DNA of 64,000 nt from Stenomitos rutilans HA7619-LM2 (GCA_019358945.1 JAHHIE010000034.1:1-64000), one strand, 5' to 3'; positions 47,329-60,271 are shown, numbered from the stretch's first letter. Notes: a model not told the origin generated them from the letters alone. A program made the numbers and translations.

Positions 47329-47609
47329 GTCGATCGCCCTACTCCAACTTCTTCGCATCATCTCCACAATCAACGATGCCGTTACGATACGTTGGGTTGA
47401 ACGGTTCCGGGCGCTTTACACAGCACTGATTTTGTGGTGATACCGATTTAAAGAATGACGGCTACAGATCAATCGGTGGATAGGGGCAAGGCATTGCCTT
47501 TCCCCTACAGGATGTGTCGCATTTTCAATTCAAATTGGTATGATTTCATCTGCAATCCGCTGGGTATAAACAACCCCGGCATAGCTTTGAGATTTGCAAT
47601 GAGTAGAGC

Positions 47610-48062
47610 TTAAACAGGGGCCACTGTGACAACTCGCTTAGAGGAACGGTAGCTAGTCATACACAGAGAGACCCTACAAAGGCGGCAGTCTGGACGAGTG
47701 GTGCCGTACTGAAAAGCCGCATCGGTTGTCGCCCGCACTGAATAGACAAACTGTTCACTTGTGGGTTGAAAACCCAGCTCTAGCTTACGCAGAGAGTCGC
47801 TAAATTTACCGTTCTCCAGATAATACGCTTGTTGCGATCGATTCATTGTGCTAACCCTCTGCTTCGATTTGAGATGGAGAACGGCCGCCTCCTTCGTATT
47901 GGAACAGTTCCATCCTCCTGCCCATACCCATAGCCCCAGTATCAATAGAACAAGCCCCAACACACGTGACCGCGCGCTGCCTGTGCGGTTGAAGAGTAGC
48001 ACCAGGGCGGTGATGAGCAGCACCAGGGCGATGATGAGCAACCATAAGGTGAGCATTGGCAA
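47610..48062 (-). CDS. Membrane protein with pilin-like C-terminus
   Basis: 150 residues. Two hydrophobic helices at the N-terminus (LWLLIIALVLLITALVLLF and LGLVLLILGLWVWAGG), then a region MNRSQQAYYLENGKFSDSLR, which resembles the globular part of cyanobacterial type IV pilin-like proteins. The usual prepilin cleavage site is absent, so it is not a normal pilin. The first helix contains a duplicated ALVLL unit from a recent repeat in the DNA at about 48000-48035. Minus strand, alone. Confidence 0.5.
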   Translation of the reverse strand: MPMLTLWLLIIALVLLITALVLLFNRTGSARSRVLGLVLLILGLWVWAGGWNCSNTKEAAVLHLKSKQRVSTMNRSQQAYYLENGKFSDSLRKLELGFQPTSEQFVYSVRATTDAAFQYGTTRPDCRLCRVSLCMTSYRSSKRVVTVAPV

Positions 48063-48113
48063 ACTCTAGAAAGGCAAAGAGTTCTGAAAGTCTACCCAGA
48101 TTGATCGCGCTGA

Positions 48114-48440
48114 TTAACCTTCTGGCTGGTGGGGTTTTCGGATGGTAAAGGAAATGGGTCGCTGGTTGGGACGATCGCTGACTGAATCGCGCACTGTCTT
48201 CTGCAATGGCGCTTGGGGTACGTTGAGCGATCGGGCAACGGTCGGTTCTTCTTTCAGCGTTTCTGGTTTCTCATAGTCCAGATGAAACGGCATGTTGGTC
48301 AGCTTGTCGTAATTGGAGGCGATCGCCAGCAGCGCACCACCCAAAACAAAAAACGGTAGCGGCAACGAAACCTGCTGCACCCATTGCAACACCTCCGCCG
48401 CGCCAAAGAGTAAAACAAAGCAGGTAATCCAAACCTTCAT
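48114..48440 (-). CDS. Small conserved membrane protein
   Basis: 108 residues with two hydrophobic segments (WITCFVLLFGAAEVLQWV and LPFFVLGGALLAIA), then a polar tail with YDKLTNMPFHLDYEKPETL. I recognise it only as a cyanobacterial protein of unknown function. It ends 51 bases before the neighbouring minus-strand gene begins and may be cotranscribed with it. Confidence 0.6.
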   Translation of the reverse strand: MKVWITCFVLLFGAAEVLQWVQQVSLPLPFFVLGGALLAIASNYDKLTNMPFHLDYEKPETLKEEPTVARSLNVPQAPLQKTVRDSVSDRPNQRPISFTIRKPHQPEG

Positions 48441-48552
48441 CGCCGAACCCAGAAGCTATCTAAAAAAGGGTACATATTACATCGCAGCATACCCGATTTT
48501 TTTAACTTTGACCGCTGGAAAACCGCTGAGACGCCGAGACCGCTGAGAATAA

Positions 48553-50934
<2,382 letters not shown>

Positions 50935-51155
50935 GGGATGAAGTTATTGCCATGACGATTGTTCCTCTGCCTTTAATTTTGAGCAGTCAGCGGTCAGCGT
51001 AGAAGTTTTGAGTTGCGAATTGCTCCCCTTGCCTCCTCTGCTTCCTCTGCCTCTCCTGTTCCCCCTGCCCCCTTTTGACCTCTGCCTTCTTATTGTTCAT
51101 CCCCGCCTCACCTGGGAACACTAAAAATACCGATCGCCCCCCTTTTCGGTCACTC

Positions 51156-51953
51156 ATGAGCAAGCGCACAGGCAAGAAAGCGACCCCATCCGAACCGACC
51201 AGCGCTGAAAGCATTCTCTCTATGCTGCCCCCAGAGGCCCAACAGTGGGCTGAGAGCTTGCCCTGGAATCAGCGTCGGTTTGTGCTGTCGCTCTGCCATC
51301 TCATGTGTGCGGCTTCGCCAGAAATGCGGGCGGGTTTTCTGGATGATTACACCGCTGATGGCCTCATTTCTAAAGTTCTGGAAGACCGCGACACCAAACA
51401 AAAAGTCAGCCACTACTTAAAAGAATTCAACGTTAAAACAGAACTCAATACGATCGCCCTTAGACGCTACATTCGGCAGTTTTACATTCACTCAGCTCAA
51501 GATGTACGCGGTCAGCCGGATCTCTATCTTGAGTCAGCCTTACGACTAGTCATGAGTACCGCAGAGCGCAACAACGTCTTCAACTACATCCTGGGCTTCG
51601 AGCTGATCAAAATGATGTTTCGGATGAGCTGGTTTCAGCACGAAAAGCTCTATCGACTCCAGCGCAATCAGGATGAATTTATCAACACCTATATTCGTCC
51701 CATTCAGCACACCCACAAGCTAAACCGCATTATTGTTCCCAAAGACGAACGGCTCTTTTTTGCCCGACGCGATTATTTTGTCCAAAAACCTGTGATTAGT
51801 GAGAAGAAGCTGGTGGAACTGGCGATCGCCACCTTCACCACTGAAACCACCACAAACTTGGGCTTCTCCGTCATCCGCCATGCCCACTCGTTGATCTTCG
51901 ACTACGATTACATTTTCGCCGCCGAACAAGAAGCCCTCTCCTACACTGAGTAG
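51156..51953 (+). CDS. Conserved cyanobacterial protein of unknown function
   Basis: 265 residues from the ATG at 51156; the open frame upstream runs into repeat DNA. Helical, no membrane segment. Motifs include SLCHLMCAASPEMRAGFLDD, then YLKEFNVKTELNTIALRRYI and FIVPKDERLFFARRDYF-like text. I cannot assign a function. The preceding spacer (50935-51155) is largely tandem repeats. Confidence 0.7.
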   Translation: MSKRTGKKATPSEPTSAESILSMLPPEAQQWAESLPWNQRRFVLSLCHLMCAASPEMRAGFLDDYTADGLISKVLEDRDTKQKVSHYLKEFNVKTELNTIALRRYIRQFYIHSAQDVRGQPDLYLESALRLVMSTAERNNVFNYILGFELIKMMFRMSWFQHEKLYRLQRNQDEFINTYIRPIQHTHKLNRIIVPKDERLFFARRDYFVQKPVISEKKLVELAIATFTTETTTNLGFSVIRHAHSLIFDYDYIFAAEQEALSYTE

Positions 51954-52094
51954 AAGGTTAAGGAGGCAGAAGGTAGAAGGTAAAAGGCAAAAGGTAGTTG
52001 TTATTTCCCACTCCCCATTCCCTACTCCCCACTCTCCACTCTAAGCACAACCCCTGTTTGCGCTACCATAGGCACGGCAGCAAAAAGCGGATTC

Positions 52095-52724
52095 ATGAGT
52101 CAGTCTTCTAGTTCTAAGGTCAGGGTGCGATCGCAGCGGTGCGCTAGCAGTGTCAAACAGTGGAGAACCGTGGTCGTAGCCCTATTTAGCCTGGCGCTTT
52201 TTGCTGGATGTACCAAGCAGCAGACAGCGGTAGATAGTGCTCCTTCGCCTACAACTGCCGCTGTTGTCAGCCCAACTGCTGCTCCCAGCGTTCCTGCTAA
52301 ATCAGAGGCGACAAAAGATCTAGAAGGTCGTTTAGGCAAAGCCTTCACTGAATCTACGAAAGTTTCGCTCGATTCAGTAGATTGTCCCGCTCAGTTTGAC
52401 GTGAAGGCAGGTAATCGCTTTAACTGTCAGGCAGCTTCTGAAGGGCAATCTTTCGTGATCGCGGTCGAACTCACCAATCCAGACGGTCAGTTTCAGTGGA
52501 ATACAAAAGAACTGCTAGTGCTGCCAAAGCTTGAGCAGTACATTCAGAGCCGTATTCGAGATAAAGGTGGTCCTGATGTAACGGCAAACTGCGGTGGCAA
52601 GCTGCGAGTGGCTCAACCTGGAGACACGTTTGAATGCAAAGTCACGAGTGCTCAAGGTCAGGCTCGTTCTGCCCAGATTAAAGTGAAGGATGAGCAGGGC
52701 GGCGTTGACATTTCCTTGCGCTAG
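52095..52724 (+). CDS. DUF4333-type lipoprotein
   Basis: 209 residues. A signal peptide ends in a lipobox LALFAGC, so the protein should be lipid-anchored. A Ser/Pro/Ala linker (55-80) precedes two related Cys-containing modules: VDCPAQFDVKAGNRFNCQAA and ANCGGKLRVAQPGDTFECKV, the DUF4333 pattern, which is known mainly in actinobacteria and cyanobacteria. The Cys pairs probably form disulfides outside the plasma membrane. Function unknown. Confidence 0.8.
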   Translation: MSQSSSSKVRVRSQRCASSVKQWRTVVVALFSLALFAGCTKQQTAVDSAPSPTTAAVVSPTAAPSVPAKSEATKDLEGRLGKAFTESTKVSLDSVDCPAQFDVKAGNRFNCQAASEGQSFVIAVELTNPDGQFQWNTKELLVLPKLEQYIQSRIRDKGGPDVTANCGGKLRVAQPGDTFECKVTSAQGQARSAQIKVKDEQGGVDISLR

Positions 52725-52888
52725 AAAACGTGAGATTCCTTCACAGTATGGTAAGTGGGGGTTGCGAATCTTGATCCTGTGTTAATCTAGGTTGCAGAGT
52801 TTGATTCGGTTGCAGTGTTTGTTCTTGGTTTCAGCAGGCTTCTCTCCGGATTTAAACCTTCATACTTATCACTCTCCGGAGATATTCC

Positions 52889-53215
52889 ATGTCAATCTAT
52901 GTAGGCAATCTTTCCTACGCCGTTACGCAAGAAGACCTTAGCAGCATTTTTGCGGAATATGGCACGGTCAAGCGTGTCCAACTTCCCACCGATCGTGAAA
53001 CGGGTCGTCCCCGCGGTTTTGGCTTTGTTGAGATGGAAACTGACGCTGAAGAAACAGCCGCGATCGAAGCTTTGGATGGCGCTGAGTGGATGGGGCGTGA
53101 CCTCAAAGTCAACAAAGCTCGTCCACGCGAAGATCGCAAGCCATCGGGTGGCGGCATGGGTGGTGGCAGAGGCTATTCCAGCAGCAGGGGCGGCGGTTAC
53201 TCCGATCGCTATTAA
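52889..53215 (+). CDS. RRM RNA-binding protein (Rbp)
   Basis: 108 residues. One RRM domain with RNP2 IYVGNL and RNP1 RGFGFVEM, followed by a Gly/Ser/Arg-rich tail. These small proteins are common in cyanobacteria and often cold-induced; they bind RNA and may localise mRNAs. The gene is followed 104 bases later by rpsU, a pairing seen in other cyanobacteria. The GGAGATATTCC sequence just upstream provides the ribosome site. The long leader (from about 52750) could hold a cold-response element. Confidence 0.93.
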   Translation: MSIYVGNLSYAVTQEDLSSIFAEYGTVKRVQLPTDRETGRPRGFGFVEMETDAEETAAIEALDGAEWMGRDLKVNKARPREDRKPSGGGMGGGRGYSSSRGGGYSDRY

Positions 53216-53319
53216 CGCGCTGTAAACAACCTTTTGTATTGTAATGATGTCTTTGCTCCGGTAATCTCTTTTAAGAGTTTTGCGGAGTTCTTTTTAGGAG
53301 CTAAAGCTCAGAGGATTGA

Positions 53320-53496
53320 ATGACTCAGGTAGTTCTCGGTGAAAACGAAGGCATTGAATCGGCATTGCGTCGCTTCAAGCGTCAGGTTTCTAAGGCAGGC
53401 ATTTTTGCAGATATCAAGCGATTGAGACAGTTTGAAACGCCGATCGAAAAGCGCAAGCGCAAGGCGATCGCAAAGCGTAAGCATCGCTTTAAGTAA
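53320..53496 (+). CDS. rpsU: Ribosomal protein bS21
   Basis: 58 residues: an ATG at 53320 and TAA at 53494. It reads [20 protein letters not shown], then an [11 protein letters not shown] segment and a basic end [14 protein letters not shown], typical of S21. It is a small subunit protein near the anti-Shine-Dalgarno region. It follows the RRM gene on the same strand. It is convergent with potC and ends 28 bases before it. Confidence 0.95.
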   Translation: MTQVVLGENEGIESALRRFKRQVSKAGIFADIKRLRQFETPIEKRKRKAIAKRKHRFK

Positions 53497-53523
53497 GCGG
53501 TTTAACCGCAACAGCCAATCGTG

Positions 53524-54354
53524 CTAACCCAGTCGCCTCCGCTCACTACGGAGGCGCACCCATTCTGCAATAAAGAAAACCAGCCCAGATGCCAGGATCA
53601 GCACCACGCTGAGAGCATTAATGTCTGGTTTGACCCCTGTACGAATGCGGCTAAAGATTTCCATCGGCAATGTGTTGGTGCCTCCGCCTGCGGTAAAACT
53701 CGCAATGAGAAAGTCATCCATGCTCAGCACAAACGCCAGCAGGCAACCAGACACGATCGCGGGCATGAGTTCTGGCATCAACACTTGTACAAACGCTTGA
53801 CCTGGGGTTGCACCCAGGTCAAGTGCAGCCTCCTCTAGATGCGGGTTCAAGTTTGTCAAGCGAGTTGATACCACCAACGCGACATACGACAGGCAGAAGA
53901 CAACGTGTGCGGCTACAACCGTCCATAGACTCAATTGAACGGCACCGCCACTGAACGGGATCGCGACAGCGGCTAAGAAGACCAGCGTAGAGACTGCGAT
54001 CGCGATGTCTGGAATGATTAGCGGTAAATACGAAATGCCTCGATAAAGGCTTTTTCCAGGAAACTGATAGCGCGCTAACCCCACGGCCACGAGCGTACCC
54101 AGTACAGCCGCAATGCCTACGGCAAAGAATGCAACGCTAAGGCTATCTCTTAGTGCTGACAAAATGCGCTGATCACTAAAAAATTTGCGATACCACTCCA
54201 GCGTAAACCCTTGCCAACTTGCACTATAAGGCGACTGGTTAAAGCTGTAAAACGCTAGCACCACGATGGGGAGGTACATAAAGCCAAACATCAGAAGCGA
54301 AAAGAGCGCCTGCCAGGAGCCGGGGATTTTAGGCTGAGGCTTGAATGCAGTCAT
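53524..54354 (-). CDS. potC: Polyamine ABC transporter permease PotC
   Basis: 276 residues, six membrane helices, last gene of the pot cluster. The loop that contacts the ATPase is EEAALDLGATPGQAFVQVLM (EAA motif). The gene starts 114 bases after potB. With PotB it forms the membrane channel for spermidine/putrescine import. Substrate is inferred from the family and from PotD. Confidence 0.9.
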   Translation of the reverse strand: MTAFKPQPKIPGSWQALFSLLMFGFMYLPIVVLAFYSFNQSPYSASWQGFTLEWYRKFFSDQRILSALRDSLSVAFFAVGIAAVLGTLVAVGLARYQFPGKSLYRGISYLPLIIPDIAIAVSTLVFLAAVAIPFSGGAVQLSLWTVVAAHVVFCLSYVALVVSTRLTNLNPHLEEAALDLGATPGQAFVQVLMPELMPAIVSGCLLAFVLSMDDFLIASFTAGGGTNTLPMEIFSRIRTGVKPDINALSVVLILASGLVFFIAEWVRLRSERRRLG

Positions 54355-54468
54355 AGTGTGACGAGGTTTTGTGGGGTAAGAGCGTTTTGAGCGATGGACG
54401 CGTTGTAGAGTGGGAGCGTTTTGAGTGATAACAAAGCGGTGAGCAAAGAGTGGTTAGCCGCTAACTTT

Positions 54469-55368
54469 TTAGACGTTACTCGCATTGCGATCGCCATATT
54501 TCAACAGCAGCGCGATCGCCAGACTCACCGCCAGAATGAGTAGACTGCTTAGAGCAGAACCAAAGCCCCAATTCTGAGTTGCACCAAGGAATTGATTGTA
54601 AATCAGACGAGCCGCTGTCATGCTAGACGCTCCGCCCAGCAGTTCTGGATCAACAAAGTCTCCCAGCCCGGTAATGAACACCAGAAGCGCACCTGCTGTA
54701 ATACCTGGTAGGGTTTGCGGCACTGTTACGCGCCAAAATACCTGAAAGGGAGTCGCGCCCAGATCGGCTGCTGCTTCAAGCAGTTGTCGATTGAGCTTTT
54801 CTAGCGACGCATAGAGAATCAGCACCATGTAGGGCAACAGGCTATAGCTCATCCCCACCAGCACCGCAGGACTCCGGTTCAAAATATCGAGGGATGGCAC
54901 TCCCACACTGTTTAGCACCGAGTTCAGCACGCCTGTTGGCCGCAAAATGGTAATCCAGGCGTAGGAGCGGAGCAGGGACGATGTCCACAGGGGCAAGACA
55001 AAGCCAACCACGAGGAGATTTTGCCAGCGTTTGGGCACCATGAGGGCGATCCAATAGGCCACCGGAAACCCTAGTAGCAGACAGATGATTGTGGTTCCCA
55101 GGGCAAAAAAGAGCGATCGCGCTAACACCTGGATGTAGATCGGCTGAAAAATAAGTGCATAGTTATCCAGTCCTGACGGGTTTACAACCTGTCCTGGTCG
55201 AATACTCGGTACAAGACTCAACTCCAAAATCAGCAAAGTCGGAATCACGAGCAGCAAACCCAGCCAGACTCCCGTTGGCCCCAGCAGCAACAGCGGCTCG
55301 ATCCATTTGGGCAGATCGCGATCGTGGGACGAAACACTGGATGATGCAGAGGGAGATGCGTGGGACAT
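54469..55368 (-). CDS. potB: Polyamine ABC transporter permease PotB
   Basis: 299 residues, six membrane helices after a polar N-terminus. EAA loop: EAAADLGATPFQVFWRVTVP. It pairs with PotC in the polyamine importer. The gene lies between potD (111 bases upstream) and potC; the spacers contain tandem repeats, so the cluster is less compact than usual but has a single direction. Confidence 0.9.
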   Translation of the reverse strand: MSHASPSASSSVSSHDRDLPKWIEPLLLLGPTGVWLGLLLVIPTLLILELSLVPSIRPGQVVNPSGLDNYALIFQPIYIQVLARSLFFALGTTIICLLLGFPVAYWIALMVPKRWQNLLVVGFVLPLWTSSLLRSYAWITILRPTGVLNSVLNSVGVPSLDILNRSPAVLVGMSYSLLPYMVLILYASLEKLNRQLLEAAADLGATPFQVFWRVTVPQTLPGITAGALLVFITGLGDFVDPELLGGASSMTAARLIYNQFLGATQNWGFGSALSSLLILAVSLAIALLLKYGDRNASNV

Positions 55369-55479
55369 GAGGGGGAGAGTGAGGGGTAAGGAGGAAGGAG
55401 TGAAGGCTAAAGGCTAAAAAGCTGACTGCTGACCGCTGACTGCCCTTAATAACTAACAACCAACAACTAACAACTGCCC

Positions 55480-56610
55480 CTAGCTGCTCGTCAACTGCGT
55501 CCAGTATTTTTCATAAAGTTCCGCGATCGGTTCTTTGACGGGGGCGACGCCCTCACATTTGGTTAATAGGCTCTCTGAGGGGAACAGAATTTCATTGTCA
55601 CGCAGAGGTGCTGGCAACTGGTCATGAGCCGACTGGTTGGGAGAGGCAAAGTTGAGACGTTCGGTCATTTGGGCGGCAACGGAGGGTTGCAGGACGTAGT
55701 TGATCCAGGCGTAGGCAACATCCGGGTTGGGGGCTGTTTTGGGAATGACCATCGTGTCACTCCAGAGAGAGGTGCCGCTGCTGGGAATGACATACTTCAA
55801 CGCAGGATTGGCGAGCGTGACTGACATCGCATCGGCTGAGTAGCCCATCGCCAGTAGCAAATCGCCCGCAATGAGTTGATCACGCCAGGCATCAGTGGTG
55901 AATGAGGCGATCGCGGGTTTTAAGGCGGCGAGCTTTTCGTAGGCTTGCTTAATTTCTTGAGGGTTGCTGGAGTTGTAGGAGTAGCCGAGCGATCGTAGCG
56001 TAGCTCCCATCACTTCACGGGTGTCGTTAATTAGCGTCATTCGGCGCGACAGGTTTTTCTGATACGCCCACAGATAGCTCCAATCAGTCGGTGGAGGACT
56101 TAGCTTGGCGCTGTTGTAGATCAAGCCTGTGGTTCCCCAACTGATAGGCACGTGGTAACGGTTCCCCGGATCATGCACAGATGTTTGAAATTTAGGCAGA
56201 ATATTCTCCAGCCCTTGAATGCGGCTGCGGTCAAGCTGCTGCAATAGCTTCAGTTCAATCATCTTCGCCACCGTGTAGTCTGATGGATAAATGATGCTGT
56301 AAGCCGCTCCCTTACCGGCTTGGAAGGCTGCCAGCATAGTTTCGTTCGAGTCAAACGTATCGGCAATCACCGTCACGCCTGTTTGTGCCTTAAACCCTTC
56401 CAGTAAGGCATCGTCAATATAGCTCGACCAGGTATAGATACGCAGCTCGTTTGCAGCTTTCGCGTTGGCCTGCAATGGGCGTACTTCTCCTAGTGTCCAA
56501 CCACAGCCTGAAAGCGCTAGCCCAGATATCGCCCCTGCCGATACCTGCAAAAACTGCCGCCGCGATCGCAGCGTTGGGTGAGTGATTGCGGTGGCAAAAG
56601 AATGAAGCAT
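55480..56610 (-). CDS. potD: Polyamine-binding protein PotD (Tat lipoprotein)
   Basis: 376 residues. The N-terminus has a twin-arginine motif SRRQFLQ and a lipobox LALSGC, so the folded protein is probably exported by Tat and lipid-anchored. The mature part is the periplasmic-binding fold (ELRIYTWSSYIDDALLEGF). PotD-like proteins bind spermidine or putrescine, with aromatic and acidic residues in the cleft. It lies 169 bases after potA. Confidence 0.92.
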   Translation of the reverse strand: MLHSFATAITHPTLRSRRQFLQVSAGAISGLALSGCGWTLGEVRPLQANAKAANELRIYTWSSYIDDALLEGFKAQTGVTVIADTFDSNETMLAAFQAGKGAAYSIIYPSDYTVAKMIELKLLQQLDRSRIQGLENILPKFQTSVHDPGNRYHVPISWGTTGLIYNSAKLSPPPTDWSYLWAYQKNLSRRMTLINDTREVMGATLRSLGYSYNSSNPQEIKQAYEKLAALKPAIASFTTDAWRDQLIAGDLLLAMGYSADAMSVTLANPALKYVIPSSGTSLWSDTMVIPKTAPNPDVAYAWINYVLQPSVAAQMTERLNFASPNQSAHDQLPAPLRDNEILFPSESLLTKCEGVAPVKEPIAELYEKYWTQLTSS

Positions 56611-56779
56611 GAAACGTTTTGAGTTGAGTTAACGGTCAGCGGTCAGCTATCAGCGTAGAAGTTTTGAGTTTTAAGTTTTGAGTTTTGAGTTGCGAATTGT
56701 CCTCCTGCCTCTGCTTCCCCTGTCTCTCCTGTTCCCCTCGCCTTCTGCCTTTTACCTTTTACCCTTTACCTTCTGCCTT
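56611..56779. repeat. Tandem-repeat spacer between potA and potD
   Basis: GGTCAGC, TTTTGAGT and CCTTTTACC-type units follow one another. The CCTTTTACC units match those inside mutS. Confidence 0.75.
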
Positions 56780-57910
56780 CTAATTCGTTGGAATCGCCAG
56801 ACAATCATCCGGTGCCCACTGAACATAGATGGGCGTGTCAGCCGTGGGCACCTCGCTGATCGCGCTGGGCTGCATGACCGTAATGCGATCGCCCGAAAGC
56901 AGATCCACCACGTAGTGGACGTGGGCACCGAGGTACATCACATGCCGCAACCGCCCTTCAAAGCAGTTGATCACATCGGTTGGAATGGTACGGGTGACAT
57001 GAATCTTTTCGGGTCGAACGCTGACAACAACAGCGCCAGAGGTTAAAGGGGTAGACGTTTCCAGCGGCTTGACTTTCATCTTTAGCCCATTCGCTGTGGT
57101 GATCCAAAGCATAGCGGGATGTGCGCCCTCAATCTTGGCCTGAAAGAGGTTGGTATCGCCAATAAAATCAGCGACAAAGGCAGTTTGTGGCTGTTCGTAA
57201 ATGCGGTTAGGCGTGTCAATTTGTTCAATTTTGCCGAGGTTCATCACCGCAATGCGATCGGACAAGCTGAGTGCTTCTTCCTGATCGTGCGTGACCATGA
57301 CAAAAGTCAGCCCCAGCTCCTGGTGAAGGTTGGTTAGCTCGACCTGCATTTCTTTTCGCAGCTTCAAGTCGAGTGCGCCAAGGGGTTCGTCTAACAGCAG
57401 CACAGCAGGACGATTGACCAGCGCCCGTGCTAGAGCTACCCGCTGCTGTTGTCCTCCCGAAAGCTGCCCTGGAAAGCGGTTGGCGAAGACTTCCATCTTG
57501 ACAAGTTTGATGGCATCTTGCACCCGCTCAGAAATTTCTGCGTTGCTCCGCTTTTTCAACCGCAGCCCAAAGGCGATATTTTCACGCACGGTCAGGTGGC
57601 TGAACAGCGCGTAGCTTTGAAAAACCGTGTTGACTGGGCGACGGTATGGCGGCACCTGCGTCATCAACTGCCCTTGAATCAAGAGTTCTCCTGCTGAGAG
57701 GGAGTCAAACCCTGCAATCAACCGTAGCGTTGTGGTTTTACCGCATCCAGAGGGGCCGAGAATGCTAAAAAACTCGCCGCGACGAATACTCAAATCAATG
57801 CCTCGTACTGCCGTTTCACCATTGAACACCTTAAACACTTTGCGGAGTTCAACATCAAACCCAGTATCTGTCGCCAGAGCGCGCTGATTATGCGTGATGG
57901 TTTGAGACAT
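56780..57910 (-). CDS. potA: Polyamine ABC transporter ATPase PotA
   Basis: 376 residues. Walker [10 protein letters not shown], signature [15 protein letters not shown], Walker [13 protein letters not shown], and the switch His in [12 protein letters not shown]-terminal TOBE domain (SVRPEKIHV) follows. It drives import through PotB and PotC. It is the first gene of the cluster, so the promoter should be upstream of 57910. Confidence 0.95.
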   Translation of the reverse strand: MSQTITHNQRALATDTGFDVELRKVFKVFNGETAVRGIDLSIRRGEFFSILGPSGCGKTTTLRLIAGFDSLSAGELLIQGQLMTQVPPYRRPVNTVFQSYALFSHLTVRENIAFGLRLKKRSNAEISERVQDAIKLVKMEVFANRFPGQLSGGQQQRVALARALVNRPAVLLLDEPLGALDLKLRKEMQVELTNLHQELGLTFVMVTHDQEEALSLSDRIAVMNLGKIEQIDTPNRIYEQPQTAFVADFIGDTNLFQAKIEGAHPAMLWITTANGLKMKVKPLETSTPLTSGAVVVSVRPEKIHVTRTIPTDVINCFEGRLRHVMYLGAHVHYVVDLLSGDRITVMQPSAISEVPTADTPIYVQWAPDDCLAIPTN

Positions 57911-58356
57911 CGTGACAATTCCCTATGGTTGAGTCCTTACGCTGTGCAAACGATCGATGCAAGGAGAGGTTGGGCTGTAACGGAAGGCTTGTTCAGGGCA
58001 AGCACCGAGCAGGTTGTGTCCATCTTCTGATAGAGTGACAGACTATAGGTTTATTTTATCTGCCGATGTCCATTCCATCACGGATGTGAACATCTCCATA
58101 ACATAGCCCCTCGGCAAAGGCTGCGTTCCTTTTAGTAGGCTAAGTTTAAGCGTTTTGATGACCACCGCGTTCTTTCGGGCAGCCACAACGTTACATTGCA
58201 GCATACAAGGGAGAATGGCATGAAGCAGCACTTTGCTTTAGGTTGCCCAACTCTGGGGCGAACGGCTCATGTGCGATCGAGTTAACTTTTTCATCGCTTG
58301 CCTCCCTCATTCAGAACGCTTCACCGCTTGCACGGCCTGTCTTTTGTAATGCTCGT
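57911..58356. promoter_or_regulatory. Divergent promoter region, potA and mrdA
   Basis: 446 bases between divergent genes. A frame open from 58243 leads into mrdA but looks non-coding. No operator was identified. Confidence 0.35.
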
Positions 58357-60177
58357 ATGACGTTAACCCAACCTTCTACCACGACAGTTACCCAAACGAC
58401 TCCCCGGACGGTGGGGCGGCGGTACCAGTCGATCGCTCTCATGGTGGGTGTGTCGCTGGTTTTGCTGGCGGGTATTGGTAGTCGCCTGGCTTACCTGCAA
58501 CTGGTGGAGGGCAATCGCAACCGACAACTCGCGGAAAATAATCGCATTCGCTTGATTCCTAGGCAACCAGAGCGCGGCAAAATTCTTGATCGCCAGGGCA
58601 AAATGCTGGCTGGCAGTCGCTTGTCACACTCCGTCTTTTTGTGGCCTCTCGCACGCAAAAAGGCAGAGTGGGCAACCACGCTCCAACGGCTGTCTGAAAT
58701 CCTTCACATCCCCGAAGCCGATATTAAAAATCGTCTAGAGCAAGCAGGCTATACGTCTCCTTTTCTGGTTCGCATTGCGCGCGGGGTCAGTCCGGCACAG
58801 GTCACTGCGCTGGCAGAATATGGCGGCGAGATGGAAGGTGTACAGGTCGATGCTGAAGCCGTCCGCTACTATCCCAACGGCGATTTGGCTGCGCATGTCA
58901 TTGGCTATACCGGCGAAATGGACGATCAGGAACTCGACAAGCGTAAGAGTGAAGGCTATCGGCTGGGCGATGTGATCGGTCAAATGGGCGTTGAGGCAAC
59001 CTATGAAAAGCTGTTGCGCGGCGAGTGGGGCGGACAGCAGGTCGAAGTGGATGGCACTGGGCAAGTCGTGAGAGTGCTGGGCAAAAAGCCCACTCAAACG
59101 GGCAAAGATGTACAGCTCACGCTGGATTTAGAGCTGCAAAAAGCGGCGGAGGCTGCTCTGGGCGATCGCAAAGGAGCGATTGTGGCGATCGATCCTAACA
59201 ACGGTGCTGTGCTGGCAATGGTCAGCCGCCCCACCTTCGACCCCAATTTATTCTCCACTCGCATCACAGATGCCCAATGGCAGCAGCTACAAAGTAAAGA
59301 CCACCCCTTTGTCAATCGGGCTGTACAGGGGTTTCCTCCCGCCAGCACATTCAAAATTGTGACCACGACCGCAGGCTTAGAGACGGGTAAATTTAGCCCC
59401 GACACAGTGCTGGGTACCTATCCATCGCTTACAGTCGGCGGTATTGAATTTGGTGATTGGAACCACGCTGGCTTTGGCCCCTTGGGGTTTGTGGGGGCGT
59501 TGCAGTGGAGCAGTGACACGTTCTTCTACCAAATCGGCATGGGCGTGGGCGATCGCAACCTGATTCAGTGGACGCGGCGCTACGGGTTTGGTCGTAAGAC
59601 GGGTATTGATTTGGGAGAAGAAGAAAGCTCCGGACTCGTCCCTGACGATGAATGGAAGCGCAAAGAAATCAAAGAAGGCTGGTTTTTGGGCGACACCGTC
59701 AATATGTCGATCGGGCAAGGCTTTTTACAAACCACACCACTGCAAGTTGCGGTGATGTTTGCCGTCCCCGCGAACGGGGGAGCTTTAGTCAAACCACATT
59801 TGCTTAAAGATAACGAAGCGGCCCAAAACTGGACGGAGTCTCTGAACCTCAAGCCAGAAACAGTCCGCATCCTGCGAGAAGGTCTTCGTGCTGTGGTTGA
59901 TGGTGGCACAGGTGCCGCGCTGAATGTGTCTACACTACCCCCCGTTGCGGGCAAAAGCGGTACCGCAGAAGATATTGGACGGCAATCTCACACCTGGTTT
60001 GGGGCCTTTGCTCCAGCCGCTAAGCCAGAAATCGTTGTGGTCGCCTTTGGTGAAAACTCTGGCGGCGGCGGCGGGTCTTTCGCAGCTCCGATGGTGCGTC
60101 AAGTCTTAGAAGCCTATTTTCATCCGCAGAAAAAGATTGAGAGCCCCAGTCAGATTGAGCAAGTGCCGACAGATTAA
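58357..60177 (+). CDS. mrdA: Penicillin-binding protein 2 (transpeptidase)
   Basis: 606 residues from the ATG at 58357. One membrane helix (LMVGVSLVLLAGIGSRLAYL), a dimerisation domain, then the transpeptidase. Active-site motifs: SxxK in FPPASTFKIVTT, the SxN-like SSDTFFYQIG (Asp in the third place), and KSGTAED. It crosslinks peptidoglycan during cell elongation. The Asp at the SxN place is unusual but known in some cyanobacterial homologues. The gene is followed by the CHAT-FHA gene. Confidence 0.93.
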   Translation: MTLTQPSTTTVTQTTPRTVGRRYQSIALMVGVSLVLLAGIGSRLAYLQLVEGNRNRQLAENNRIRLIPRQPERGKILDRQGKMLAGSRLSHSVFLWPLARKKAEWATTLQRLSEILHIPEADIKNRLEQAGYTSPFLVRIARGVSPAQVTALAEYGGEMEGVQVDAEAVRYYPNGDLAAHVIGYTGEMDDQELDKRKSEGYRLGDVIGQMGVEATYEKLLRGEWGGQQVEVDGTGQVVRVLGKKPTQTGKDVQLTLDLELQKAAEAALGDRKGAIVAIDPNNGAVLAMVSRPTFDPNLFSTRITDAQWQQLQSKDHPFVNRAVQGFPPASTFKIVTTTAGLETGKFSPDTVLGTYPSLTVGGIEFGDWNHAGFGPLGFVGALQWSSDTFFYQIGMGVGDRNLIQWTRRYGFGRKTGIDLGEEESSGLVPDDEWKRKEIKEGWFLGDTVNMSIGQGFLQTTPLQVAVMFAVPANGGALVKPHLLKDNEAAQNWTESLNLKPETVRILREGLRAVVDGGTGAALNVSTLPPVAGKSGTAEDIGRQSHTWFGAFAPAAKPEIVVVAFGENSGGGGGSFAAPMVRQVLEAYFHPQKKIESPSQIEQVPTD

Positions 60178-60271
60178 GGCGATCTCATCATTACGGCTAT
60201 CAACTAACGCGAACACGGACTAGACTGTTAAACAATCCTGATGTCGTGATGGGTCTGGCCTTATTTCTTGA